Shown here one piece after another: positions 1 through 6,478 of a stretch of DNA of 30,840 bases. A model generated the notes under the pieces. The model saw only the letters and a program-made list of their open reading frames with translations, had not been told where the DNA came from and ran no database searches. Every line of letters begins with the position of its first letter. Within the stretch, counting starts at the first letter, position 1. The position numbers were made by a program, and so were the translations under genes. Source of the DNA: CAYVMX01 sp964452725 (GTDB lineage Bacteria > Patescibacteriota > Gracilibacteria > JAHISY01); contig CAYVMX010000012.1 in NCBI GenBank assembly GCA_964452725.1, positions 1 through 30,840 of the forward strand. The letters run 5' to 3'.

Positions 1-127
1 AATGGAGCTGGTGGCTTCTTGGCTTGCCAAGGTTGCTGTCAACACCAAGGATGATGTAATTCTCGCAGGTATTCGCTCAGAAGTTACCGATCTTATGCGA
101 AAATTCCCTCCTCCAATTCTTCAGTAG
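1..127 (+). CDS. glyA: Serine hydroxymethyltransferase, C-terminal end (partial)
   Basis: Only the last 41 codons are inside the window, read in the frame starting at base 2 and ending in TAG at 125-127. The visible tail ends with I-R-x-E-V-x-D-L-x-x-K-F-P, which matches the C-terminal helix of glycine/serine hydroxymethyltransferase (usually an I-R-x-E-V-x-x-L-x-x-x-F-P pattern near the end). GlyA is a PLP enzyme that interconverts serine and glycine while loading tetrahydrofolate with a one-carbon unit in the cytoplasm. The catalytic lysine and PLP-binding parts lie upstream of the window, so this rests on the tail alone. A strong terminator follows at 238-273. Confidence 0.75.
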   Translation, partial: MELVASWLAKVAVNTKDDVILAGIRSEVTDLMRKFPPPILQ

Positions 128-135
128 AAGTACGT

Positions 136-174
136 AGTTTCGCTCTTTTTTCTTTAGAAGAAGCGAGCGAAACT
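136..174. repeat. Long two-part hairpin after glyA
   Basis: A perfect 10-bp inverted repeat (AGTTTCGCTC at 136-145, GAGCGAAACT at 165-174) encloses a second 5-bp stem (TTCTT at 150-154, AAGAA at 158-162) with a 3-nt loop. No T-run follows on the plus strand, so it is not a classical intrinsic terminator. It lies 9 bp after the glyA stop and upstream of the real terminator, so it may stabilise the 3' end of the mRNA. Function is not known. Confidence 0.6.
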
Positions 175-222
175 CATCTAACTTACCAAGTGGTTGACAT
201 GAGGTTTCCTGTAAACGTAGTG

Positions 223-744
223 TCACATAGGTAATTTGGCCGGAGTCTCTTTGTGAGCTCCGGCCTTTTTTTTAAATATTTTTTTCATAAAAATTTTATC
301 TCCGAATGTTGGTAAACTGTTATACATTTCAAAATTATAAAAACCTGCTTTTTTAAAAAACCGAATTGCTCTCTTGCTTTCTGGATTAGTCCCTAAAACA
401 ATTTCGCCTATACCCTTCTTTTTGCAAAATTTAATAACTGTTTCTATCAATTTTTTTCCTAATCCGCTTCCGCGATAATTTTTTTTGAGATAAAATCTTT
501 TTAAATAACCAATTTTTTTACTATTAAGATCAAACATTTTAATTGCAATTGTTCCAACAATGCTATTGTCTTCGCCTAAACCTATCCAAAAGTTACCGCC
601 ACTGTTTAAGTAATATCCCTTTATGTTAAACAGATCAGGGTCTTTTTTTTTATCTATATACGATCCCCATTCGGTATTCAAAACATCATGCAGAACATCT
701 ACAATTTCTTGCTGAAAGTTTTTGTTAAATGTAATAATTTTCAT
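223..744 (-). CDS. GNAT-family N-acetyltransferase
   Basis: This 173-residue protein has the GNAT fold signature: the acetyl-CoA binding loop Y-R-G-S-G-L-G-K-K-L around residues 91-100, preceded by a central strand and followed by the T-N-P-E-S-K-R-A-I-R-F-F-K-K-A-G-F motif near residues 119-135, which is the usual A-x-x-F-Y-x-x-x-G-F region. It should move an acetyl group from acetyl-CoA to an amine; the substrate cannot be told. The gene is much richer in A and T, and its protein richer in Lys, Ile and Phe, than its neighbours, which suggests recent arrival. Its last 15 or so codons are the reverse strand of the glyA terminator, so the natural C-terminus may have been extended by that sequence. 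No Shine-Dalgarno site is seen upstream of the ATG. Confidence 0.85.
   Translation of the reverse strand: MKIITFNKNFQQEIVDVLHDVLNTEWGSYIDKKKDPDLFNIKGYYLNSGGNFWIGLGEDNSIVGTIAIKMFDLNSKKIGYLKRFYLKKNYRGSGLGKKLIETVIKFCKKKGIGEIVLGTNPESKRAIRFFKKAGFYNFEMYNSLPTFGDKIFMKKIFKKKAGAHKETPAKLPM
238..273 (+). terminator. Intrinsic terminator of glyA
   Basis: GGCCGGAG (238-245) pairs perfectly with CTCCGGCC (258-265) and is followed at once by eight T residues on the plus strand. This is a textbook rho-independent terminator for glyA. It lies inside the 3' coding end of the convergent acetyltransferase gene. Confidence 0.9.
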
Positions 745-816
745 ACTAGTGGAACTTTAGCATGCATAGCAAATAACTAAAATAACGCTTGTGCCTCACC
801 TATCTCCTTCCCGCAC

Positions 817-855
817 TGTAACATTCGTAACATTTCTAACAAGACCCACGTGCCT
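817..855. repeat. 39-bp direct repeat, copy 1
   Basis: This 39-bp element matches 3080-3118 at 36 of 39 positions in the same orientation. Its core read on the minus strand, TGTTACGAATGTTACA, is an imperfect dyad (TGT-x-AC, 4-bp centre, GT-x-ACA) and also contains a 9-bp tandem. Both copies lie upstream, on the minus strand, of a minus-strand gene (here the acetyltransferase, whose start is 73 bp away). It could be a regulator-binding site or a relic of a duplication. The rest of 745-1040 holds only short hairpins such as GAGGC/GCCTC at 1006-1023 and no gene that I can support. Confidence 0.7.
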
Positions 856-1040
856 TGGTGGTGCTAAAAATACCCTCGTGGTTCTCCCGAGCGGGTCAGT
901 GTCAGACCGAGCTGTTCAGCCATTACGGGCAGCGATCTTATTCCCACTTGCCCTAGGTTGGTGGTGAGTTTTGGCTACATTGAAAAATACAACGTGTATC
1001 GTGGTGAGGCGATCGGAAGCCTCAAATAGATTTGTAAAGA

Positions 1041-2099
1041 TTACGCCATCGAGGGGCTGCACCTCAACAATTTCAAATTATTAGTTGCAGTTTTTATATT
1101 CTCTCGGGATTGTTGTTTTCTAATCAACCCAATCTCTGCAATCTTCAAAACCATATCTTCGTAAGTCATCTCCCTATTCACTTTGCATGCTCTGAAAAAG
1201 TAACCCGAGCCAAGTCCTGGCATTAAGTTTGCTTCGAGAAAGTAAGGCGTACCATGCTCGTCCATCCTAATATCAATCCTGCCAAAATCTCTAGCTCCCA
1301 ATACCTTAAAAGCTTGTTTGGCTAAAGCTACAACACCTTCACGCACCTTCTGGTCTGTTATTGCGATTACCTCTTCTTGATCTGCCCCTTTTCCCTTGAA
1401 GCCTAGTATCCTGTCTCCCTTTTCATTTGCTTGTGCAATTAGCTCGACCGGCATTGCTACCGATTCGCCGAGAGAGCCCGCATCAAGTATCGCTACCGTG
1501 AACTCTCTTCCGGTTAAATATTTCTCCGCCAAAGACGGTTGCTGGTATTCACCATGAATTGTCTGAACTTTTTTTTGAAAATCGTCGAAATTAGTTACAA
1601 CCGAGTCTTGCCCGATACCACTTCCTCCGCCTTGATAGAGAGGTTTTACAAACAACGGAAATTCAAGAGGTAATTCTTGTTTGTTTTGAAACTGGTTAGG
1701 CTGCGCAACAAAAAAAGGAGCTGTAGGCACATCGCAATGTTCCATCTTTTTCTTAGCTGCACCTTTGTTGAATTCCAACTCAACAGCACTTTTAGTGGAA
1801 CCAGTGTAATTAATACCCGCTCGATCTAGATAATCAGATAGCCAAATCTTATCAGGAGAGCCTTTGGTTATCGCCCCTGCTTCAAACCCAACATACTTTA
1901 TTCCTGAAAATACCAAATCGGGTTTTTTTTGAACAAGTTCTTCCAGATCAGACTTAGTTTTAATAATCGTGAAGCCAACTTTTGCATAATTATTTTGTAA
2001 AATGCTGCAAATCGCTTTACAGGTTTTTAGACTCATAATATCTAAGTCAGCGATATAAGTTATTACGACTTCGATATGTTTATCGATTTTTTTAATCAT
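1041..2099 (-). CDS. ATP-grasp ligase, D-alanine-D-alanine ligase-like
   Basis: The 352-residue protein has the ATP-grasp fold typical of Ddl-type ligases: F-V-K-P-L-Y-Q-G-G-G-S-G-I-G for the glycine-rich ATP loop (about residues 149-162), A-E-K-Y-L-x-G-R-E-F-T-V for the adenine-contact strand, and D-F-G-R-I-D-I-R-M-D followed by F-L-E-A-N-x-x-P-G-L for the Mg2+-binding acidic residues near the end. D-Ala-D-Ala ligases join two D-alanines for peptidoglycan. The family also holds other dipeptide ligases, and the N-terminal part here is only weakly Ddl-like, so the exact substrate is open. It lies 5 bp after dapF and is probably co-transcribed with it, which fits a peptidoglycan precursor role. 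It has no Shine-Dalgarno site. The last 23 or so residues look like a disordered tail. Confidence 0.75.
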   Translation of the reverse strand: MIKKIDKHIEVVITYIADLDIMSLKTCKAICSILQNNYAKVGFTIIKTKSDLEELVQKKPDLVFSGIKYVGFEAGAITKGSPDKIWLSDYLDRAGINYTGSTKSAVELEFNKGAAKKKMEHCDVPTAPFFVAQPNQFQNKQELPLEFPLFVKPLYQGGGSGIGQDSVVTNFDDFQKKVQTIHGEYQQPSLAEKYLTGREFTVAILDAGSLGESVAMPVELIAQANEKGDRILGFKGKGADQEEVIAITDQKVREGVVALAKQAFKVLGARDFGRIDIRMDEHGTPYFLEANLMPGLGSGYFFRACKVNREMTYEDMVLKIAEIGLIRKQQSRENIKTATNNLKLLRCSPSMA

Positions 2100-2104
2100 A
2101 AGTA

Positions 2105-2962
2105 TTAATTTAAATTAACAGGAAACTCTCCCTGAAAAACCTCTACCGCTTCGCCCGTCATCTGCACAGACCCACCTTCGCGATACTCGTACTGTAGATC
2201 TCCTCCTTTGAAATGAATCGTAACTTGAGCATCCGTATAGCCAAGCAGGTGACTCAAGACTGCCACCGCTGCACCACCTGTGCCGCAAGCCAAAGTCTCG
2301 CCAGCACCACGTTCCCACGTTCGCTGGATTAGTTCTTGTCGATTTAGTATCTGTACAAACTCAACATTTACTCGTTTAGGAAAAAAATTATGAATTTCGA
2401 TTTGCGAGCCGACTTCTTTAACTGGGAAATCATTTACGTCATCGACGAAAATCACACAATGCGGATTACCCATTGAGACAGCAGAAAAACTAAACTCTCG
2501 TTCTCCAATTTTAATTTTTTCATTCAAGATTTTGGCTTTGTCAAAAGTGATGGGAATACTCCGCCCCTCAAAAATAGGCTCACCCAAATCGGCAGTAATT
2601 TTTTCAGCATTGCCATCTTTTCCTGTTTGAATTTTGACAATCTTCGCCCCTGCCCCCGTCAAAATTTTTAAAACCTTTTTCCCCTTTTGACAATGATCAT
2701 GGACATATTTAGCCGTGCAACGCAATCCGTTGCCGCACATTTCGGCGATCGAACCATCTGGATTGTACATCACCATCTCGGCATCACCATCCGTCCATGG
2801 CTGGATGACGATCAGCCCGTCGCCACCAATACCAAATCTTCTCCTTGAAGTCTTTTTTGCAATCCTAGAAAAATCTTCTTCAATTGTCTCTCGCAAAAGA
2901 TCCAGACACACATAATCATTACCGATGCCGTGCATTTTCGTAAAGCGTAGTGTTTTCTGCAT
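2105..2962 (-). CDS. dapF: Diaminopimelate epimerase
   Basis: DapF converts LL- to meso-diaminopimelate, the last racemisation before lysine and the cross-linking residue of peptidoglycan. The 285-residue length is normal for the family. Both catalytic cysteine motifs are present: E-M-C-G-N-G-L-R-C in the N-terminal half and R-G-A-G-E-T-L-A-C-G-T-G in the C-terminal half. The start M-Q-K-T-L-R-F-T-K-M-H-G-I-G-N-D-Y is also typical. It leads a two-gene minus-strand unit with the ATP-grasp ligase downstream. No Shine-Dalgarno site precedes the ATG. The upstream region has nested inverted repeats at 2974-3048 and a copy of the 39-bp repeat. Confidence 0.95.
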   Translation of the reverse strand: MQKTLRFTKMHGIGNDYVCLDLLRETIEEDFSRIAKKTSRRRFGIGGDGLIVIQPWTDGDAEMVMYNPDGSIAEMCGNGLRCTAKYVHDHCQKGKKVLKILTGAGAKIVKIQTGKDGNAEKITADLGEPIFEGRSIPITFDKAKILNEKIKIGEREFSFSAVSMGNPHCVIFVDDVNDFPVKEVGSQIEIHNFFPKRVNVEFVQILNRQELIQRTWERGAGETLACGTGGAAVAVLSHLLGYTDAQVTIHFKGGDLQYEYREGGSVQMTGEAVEVFQGEFPVNLN

Positions 2963-2973
2963 AAAATTTAGAT

Positions 2974-3048
2974 TTGACCCTAGATTTTGAGACTAACACA
3001 CTGGGCAAAGTTAATCTTACTTTCGTAAGATTGGATGATCTGGGTCAA
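2974..3048. repeat. Nested inverted repeats upstream of dapF
   Basis: Outer arms TTGACCC-T-AGAT (2974-2985) and ATCTGGGTCAA (3038-3048) pair with a single bulged base. They enclose a perfect 8-bp hairpin, AATCTTAC (3013-3020), loop TTTC, GTAAGATT (3025-3032). The structure ends 12 bp upstream of the dapF start and may be an operator or a folded leader. No protein-coding content is seen here. Confidence 0.55.
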
Positions 3049-3079
3049 CCAGAAATATAATTGAATATTCCCTTTCCTA

Positions 3080-3118
3080 TGTAACATTCGTAACATTTCT
3101 AATAAAACCCGCGTGCCT
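3080..3118. repeat. 39-bp direct repeat, copy 2
   Basis: Second copy of the element at 817-855, three mismatches in 39 bp, same orientation. It lies about 118 bp upstream of the dapF start on the minus strand. The two copies therefore bracket the dapF-ligase pair. Confidence 0.7.
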
Positions 3119-3592
3119 GTTTGGCCTTCTTTATTTTTGCGGCATCAAATCCAGCCTTACGAGCCATGACTGCAGGAGTTAGTGATTAATTTCGCCTGCA
3201 ATCCAGTTTTCCGTTTAAGGCGGAGGTTTTAAATAGCTGAAAGGGGATAGTGCGAGATTTTTGCTTCTATAGGTTCGAAGGATAAAGAGATAGTTATTTT
3301 TTTGACTGTGTATTTTTATGAAAAAGTGACTTCAAATGTCATATTTTTTTAATGTTGATTCATTAATATGATTAGCCCTACACAGAGGATTGATGGGGTA
3401 GAAAAACTGAGTGTAAAGATCAACTCGGAGGTTTACCCCCGAGCGCTTCATATTTTGTTCCTTGAAATCATGGCAACAAAACAAAAATAATTTCTTAAAT
3501 TGCTTTGCTTTATTTTTTAGTAAGTATTTGCAATTGAAAAATCTAATATCAACGATGCGGTGAGTCTGTGTCAAAAATCATGAGGAGGTACT
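3119..3592 (+). other. Long intergenic leader of the signalling operon
   Basis: About 470 bp hold no convincing gene. The sequence is AT-rich. A hairpin with stem CTCGG/CCGAG, an A-C mismatch, two more G-C pairs and a TTTA loop lies at 3424-3443. The string ATGTCATAT at 3336-3344 recurs at 6393-6401 in front of the next transcription start candidate in the same cluster, so 3320-3350 is the best guess for a promoter or operator. That would give a 5' leader of about 240 nt. No known riboswitch was recognised. Confidence 0.4.
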
Positions 3593-3820
3593 ATGTTTAT
3601 AGCGATATCGGTGTTAAATGAATCCATTGGGACGCCAGTTGGTTGTGCGTCTGTGTTGCCAGCAGCTCTACTGGCTCTAGCCAAGGCAGAGAAGGTAACT
3701 GAGGTTTTGATGCCTTGGGGCGCTTGGCAAGATTTGCCAGCAGTTAGTTTGCGATTACAAAAATGTACAGATCTGTGTTTGACCTGTCCTATTTTTCAAA
3801 ACTATGTAGTCAGAGACTAG
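3593..3820 (+). CDS. Small Cys-motif protein at the head of the signalling operon
   Basis: This 75-residue protein is not recognised. It starts at an ATG four bases after a full AGGAGGT (3583-3589), which supports real translation. The C-terminal part has C58-x3-C62-x2-C65 and there is one more cysteine at residue 18. The spacing suggests a metal or Fe-S site, although the protein is far too short to be a radical SAM enzyme. The middle is an Ala/Leu-rich helix. It precedes the histidine kinase by 113 bp and is probably the first gene of the operon, so it may be a redox or metal accessory to the sensor. Confidence 0.6.
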   Translation: MFIAISVLNESIGTPVGCASVLPAALLALAKAEKVTEVLMPWGAWQDLPAVSLRLQKCTDLCLTCPIFQNYVVRD

Positions 3821-3834
3821 AGAGGGTAGTATTT

Positions 3835-3921
3835 ATGTTTAGTGATAAGTGTGGCAGAAATATATTTGGAATAATAACTGTCTTATTGCGAATGTATCGT
3901 ACTTATGACAATAATCTATAG
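3835..3921 (+). CDS. Possible 28-residue peptide gene
   Basis: A short reading frame (ATG at 3835, TAG at 3919-3921) fills most of the gap between the small Cys protein and the histidine kinase. A purine-rich GAGAGGG stretch lies about 8 bp upstream of the ATG, and its stop is directly followed by the GGGAG ribosome site of the kinase gene. The peptide is basic with a short hydrophobic centre. It could equally be chance. Confidence 0.3.
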   Translation: MFSDKCGRNIFGIITVLLRMYRTYDNNL

Positions 3922-3933
3922 GGAGATGGGGAA

Positions 3934-5940
3934 ATGATTAGACAGGATACAAAAGTTCCTCAGGTTTTGACCTGGAGCGTGGTGGCAATTTGTTTGGTGC
4001 CACTATTGCTCAACTGGGTGGGTGTTGATTTTGCTACTCATGAAGATAATTTCGATATACATGGTGATACGCGCTATACACCGGTAGAGGTGGTAGATGT
4101 CATACATCATGCTTTGCGTGGCAGTTTTGTCCATACTATTTTGGAGTGTGGTGCTTTTATAGCAGCATTTTTTACTGTGGTTCTGACATTTGTGAGTTTC
4201 CACATCAAACGAGAAGTAGCTACGCCAATAATTGGGGTGGCACTCTTTTGCGCTGGTTGTATAGACGCTTTTCATATACTGACGGCAGATCGTTTGATCG
4301 AAGTAGTAGCAGACAATCACAATCTCATTCCTTTTACTTGGGCAATTTCGCGGATTTTCAATGCTCTGATTATGATTATGGGGATTTGTGTTTTTACCAA
4401 TTCTGGTAGATTTACAAATTACAGTGGGAAAAATGGTTTGAGCTTTGTGTTTGGGGTTAGTCTCTTTTTTGGTTTTGGTGCCTGTGGGATTATTTATTTT
4501 TGTGCGACGAGTGAGTTACTACCAGAGATAATGTTTCCCAATGGGGTGATTCATCGTCCTTGGGATATAGCACCATTATTGCTTTATGTCTGGGGGTGGT
4601 TTGTCTTTCGTCGTCTTTACAGAAAGTCACCGAGTGTGTTTGCGCACTCTCTCGTGATTAGTATTGTGCCACAGGTGGCGACGCAGCTCTATATGGCTTT
4701 TGGGAGTACGATGCATTTTGACAATGCGTTTAATATCGCGCATTTTCTAAAGTTCATTGCTTACATAGTGCCATTTGCTGGGCTTTGTCTGGATTATATC
4801 CAGACCCACAGAGTCAAGGAAATTCTAATGATTGAGTTGCAGGATCAAACAGCTAGCTTGAATGGAGTGGTGGAGACTGCTGTGAATGCGATCATTACGA
4901 TCGCACAAAATGGTGAGATCACGCTTTTTAATCAGGCTGCTGAAAAGATGTTTGGCTACTCGGCAACCGAGGTGCTCGGTCAGAATGTAAATATTCTGAT
5001 GCCTGATCCTTATCGATCTAAGCATGATGATTATTTGAGTAATTATCTCTCGACTAGAGTTAAAAAAATCATCGGCACGGGAAGGGAAGTACCTGCTCAA
5101 CGTAAAGATGGTTCAATTTTTCCCATCTTTCTTTCTGTTGGAGAGGCGGATAAGGACGGAGAGGTGTTTTTTGTCGCTTGCGTGGTCGATATCACCGAGC
5201 ACAAGAAAACAGAGGCAGATTTGGTCGCTGCTAAGGAGAAAGCTGAGGAGGCTAGTCGACTGAAGTCAGAATTTCTAAATACGATGAGTCACGAGCTGCG
5301 TACGCCGCTCACGGCTATCCTTGGGAATGTCCCGCTTTTGACAGATCCAGCTGATCTGACAGATGCGGAGGAGACTGCAGAGATCGCTAGAGATATTTTG
5401 CGTAATGCTGAGCATCTTTTTGGGCTTATCAATGATTTGCTTGATATCTCTAAGGTCGAAGCTGGCAAGCTGATCCTTGGAAAATCAGTCGTATCGACGA
5501 AGATAGTCGTAGCTGAATCGATCGATCTGATCAAGGTACTGGCAAAACAAAAGAAGTTGGCACTTGACCTTAATGTTATCGATTTTGATTTGCTGGTGGA
5601 TCCGATTCGTTTGAAGCAAATCCTTGTCAACCTGCTGGGTAATGCTGTGAAGTTTACAGATATCGGTAGTGTAGCTGTTTCGACTTGGCAGAGTCCTGAT
5701 CGGGCTTATTTTCATGTTAGTGATACTGGCTGTGGTATTCGATCTGAGGATTTGCCATTTGTCTTTGATGTTTTTCGACAGGTGGACAGTTCTTCTACTC
5801 GTAAGGCGAGTGGCTCTGGTTTGGGTTTGGCTATCACGCACAAACTCGTAGGGCTACACGGTGGTGAGATCTCGGTTGAGAGTGAGATAGGTCGTGGTTC
5901 TACTTTTTATTTTTGGTTGCCCCTAGGGCGTTTTGATTGA
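3934..5940 (+). CDS. MASE3-like membrane histidine kinase with FixL-type heme PAS
   Basis: This 668-residue sensor kinase has about eight membrane helices (residues 10-290, MASE3-like), a PAS domain (about 305-425), a short coiled coil, a HisKA domain with the phospho-accepting H453 in S-H-E-L-R-T-P-L, and an HATPase domain with N-box, D-T-G-C-G-I and G-S-G-L-G-L. The PAS domain closely follows oxygen sensor FixL: L-M-P-D-P-Y-R-S-K-H-D-D-Y, with H364 in place of the proximal heme ligand (His200 in Bradyrhizobium FixL), and I-I-G-T-G-R-E-V, with R384 in place of distal Arg220. The 20-residue spacing is the same as in FixL. Heme binding and O2/NO sensing are inferred, because some non-heme PAS domains keep similar motifs. 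GGGAG lies 8 bp before the ATG. A lone receiver gene follows at once, so phosphotransfer through it is likely. Confidence 0.9.
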   Translation: MIRQDTKVPQVLTWSVVAICLVPLLLNWVGVDFATHEDNFDIHGDTRYTPVEVVDVIHHALRGSFVHTILECGAFIAAFFTVVLTFVSFHIKREVATPIIGVALFCAGCIDAFHILTADRLIEVVADNHNLIPFTWAISRIFNALIMIMGICVFTNSGRFTNYSGKNGLSFVFGVSLFFGFGACGIIYFCATSELLPEIMFPNGVIHRPWDIAPLLLYVWGWFVFRRLYRKSPSVFAHSLVISIVPQVATQLYMAFGSTMHFDNAFNIAHFLKFIAYIVPFAGLCLDYIQTHRVKEILMIELQDQTASLNGVVETAVNAIITIAQNGEITLFNQAAEKMFGYSATEVLGQNVNILMPDPYRSKHDDYLSNYLSTRVKKIIGTGREVPAQRKDGSIFPIFLSVGEADKDGEVFFVACVVDITEHKKTEADLVAAKEKAEEASRLKSEFLNTMSHELRTPLTAILGNVPLLTDPADLTDAEETAEIARDILRNAEHLFGLINDLLDISKVEAGKLILGKSVVSTKIVVAESIDLIKVLAKQKKLALDLNVIDFDLLVDPIRLKQILVNLLGNAVKFTDIGSVAVSTWQSPDRAYFHVSDTGCGIRSEDLPFVFDVFRQVDSSSTRKASGSGLGLAITHKLVGLHGGEISVESEIGRGSTFYFWLPLGRFD

Positions 5941-5955
5941 GAAAGGGTGAAGACA

Positions 5956-6345
5956 ATGGGACTAGATAATCTCATAATTCTCTTGGTGGAAGATCAAGAG
6001 GATATTGTTAAAATGCTACGGCGTAGATTGCGACGGAGGATGAGTATCTCTAACGACAATATCGTGGTGGCTCACAATGGACAGGAAGGGCTGGAGAGCG
6101 CATTTGCGCTCCAGCCTGACTTAATCCTGATGGATATGCACATGCCCATCCTAGATGGCTATGAGGCTACTAGGAGACTGCGTGATGAGGGCTACACGGG
6201 ACTGATCGTAGCACTCACTGCTAGTGCAATGGCTGATGATGAAGTAAAAACGCTGACAGCTGGTTGCGATTATTTTATTGCCAAGCCAGTTGGAATTGAT
6301 TTTGAAGATCGGATTCGTCAAATTTTGGAAGAAAGGAGTCTGTAG
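5956..6345 (+). CDS. Single-domain response regulator (receiver only)
   Basis: The protein is a lone receiver domain of 129 residues with the acidic pair E12-D13, the phospho-acceptor D60 in L-I-L-M-D-M-H-M-P, the conserved T/S in L-T-A-S and the K-P near the end. I chose the ATG at 5956 over the GTG at 5947, because the AAGGG (5942-5946) is well placed for the ATG and too close to the GTG. It starts 15 bp after the kinase stop. With no output domain, it probably shuttles phosphate, as Spo0F does, from the kinase to the Hpt-STAS protein encoded downstream. Confidence 0.9.
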   Translation: MGLDNLIILLVEDQEDIVKMLRRRLRRRMSISNDNIVVAHNGQEGLESAFALQPDLILMDMHMPILDGYEATRRLRDEGYTGLIVALTASAMADDEVKTLTAGCDYFIAKPVGIDFEDRIRQILEERSL

Positions 6346-6375
6346 TGAGAATTTCTATTCTAGATTATAGGCTAA

Positions 6376-6404
6376 TTGTGATGTCTGATCAGATGTCATA
6401 TAGT
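6376..6404 (+). promoter_or_regulatory. Candidate internal promoter with palindromic operator
   Basis: TTGTGA (6376-6381) and TATAGT (6399-6404) are separated by exactly 17 bp. The spacer holds the perfect 10-bp palindrome TCTGATCAGA (6384-6393). The element lies in the 133-bp gap before the receiver-phosphatase gene and suggests separate control of the partner-switch part of the cluster. Confidence 0.45.
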
Positions 6405-6478
6405 GCGAGAAGGCAAAGAAAAAGACAGGTGATACTAGTAATATTACCTCCTTCTTAAATCCATAAAGGGAGAAAAAA

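Noticed and set aside
136..174. Hairpin after glyA as an intrinsic terminator
   Set aside because: No T-run follows on either strand; the true terminator is at 238-273.
817..3118. 39-bp repeats as a CRISPR remnant
   Set aside because: Only two copies 2.2 kb apart with genes between them and no cas genes.
3265..3295. GGTTCGAA resembling a tRNA T-arm
   Set aside because: The flanking five-base arms do not pair and no acceptor or anticodon stem can be formed.
3332..3574. 80-codon minus-strand frame in the long intergenic region
   Set aside because: No ribosome site, no recognisable motif, AT-rich composition, and it opposes the likely leader of the signalling operon.
3593..3820. C-x3-C-x2-C as a radical SAM motif
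   Set aside because: The protein has only 75 residues and the motif is near its C-terminus, so no TIM-barrel can be present.
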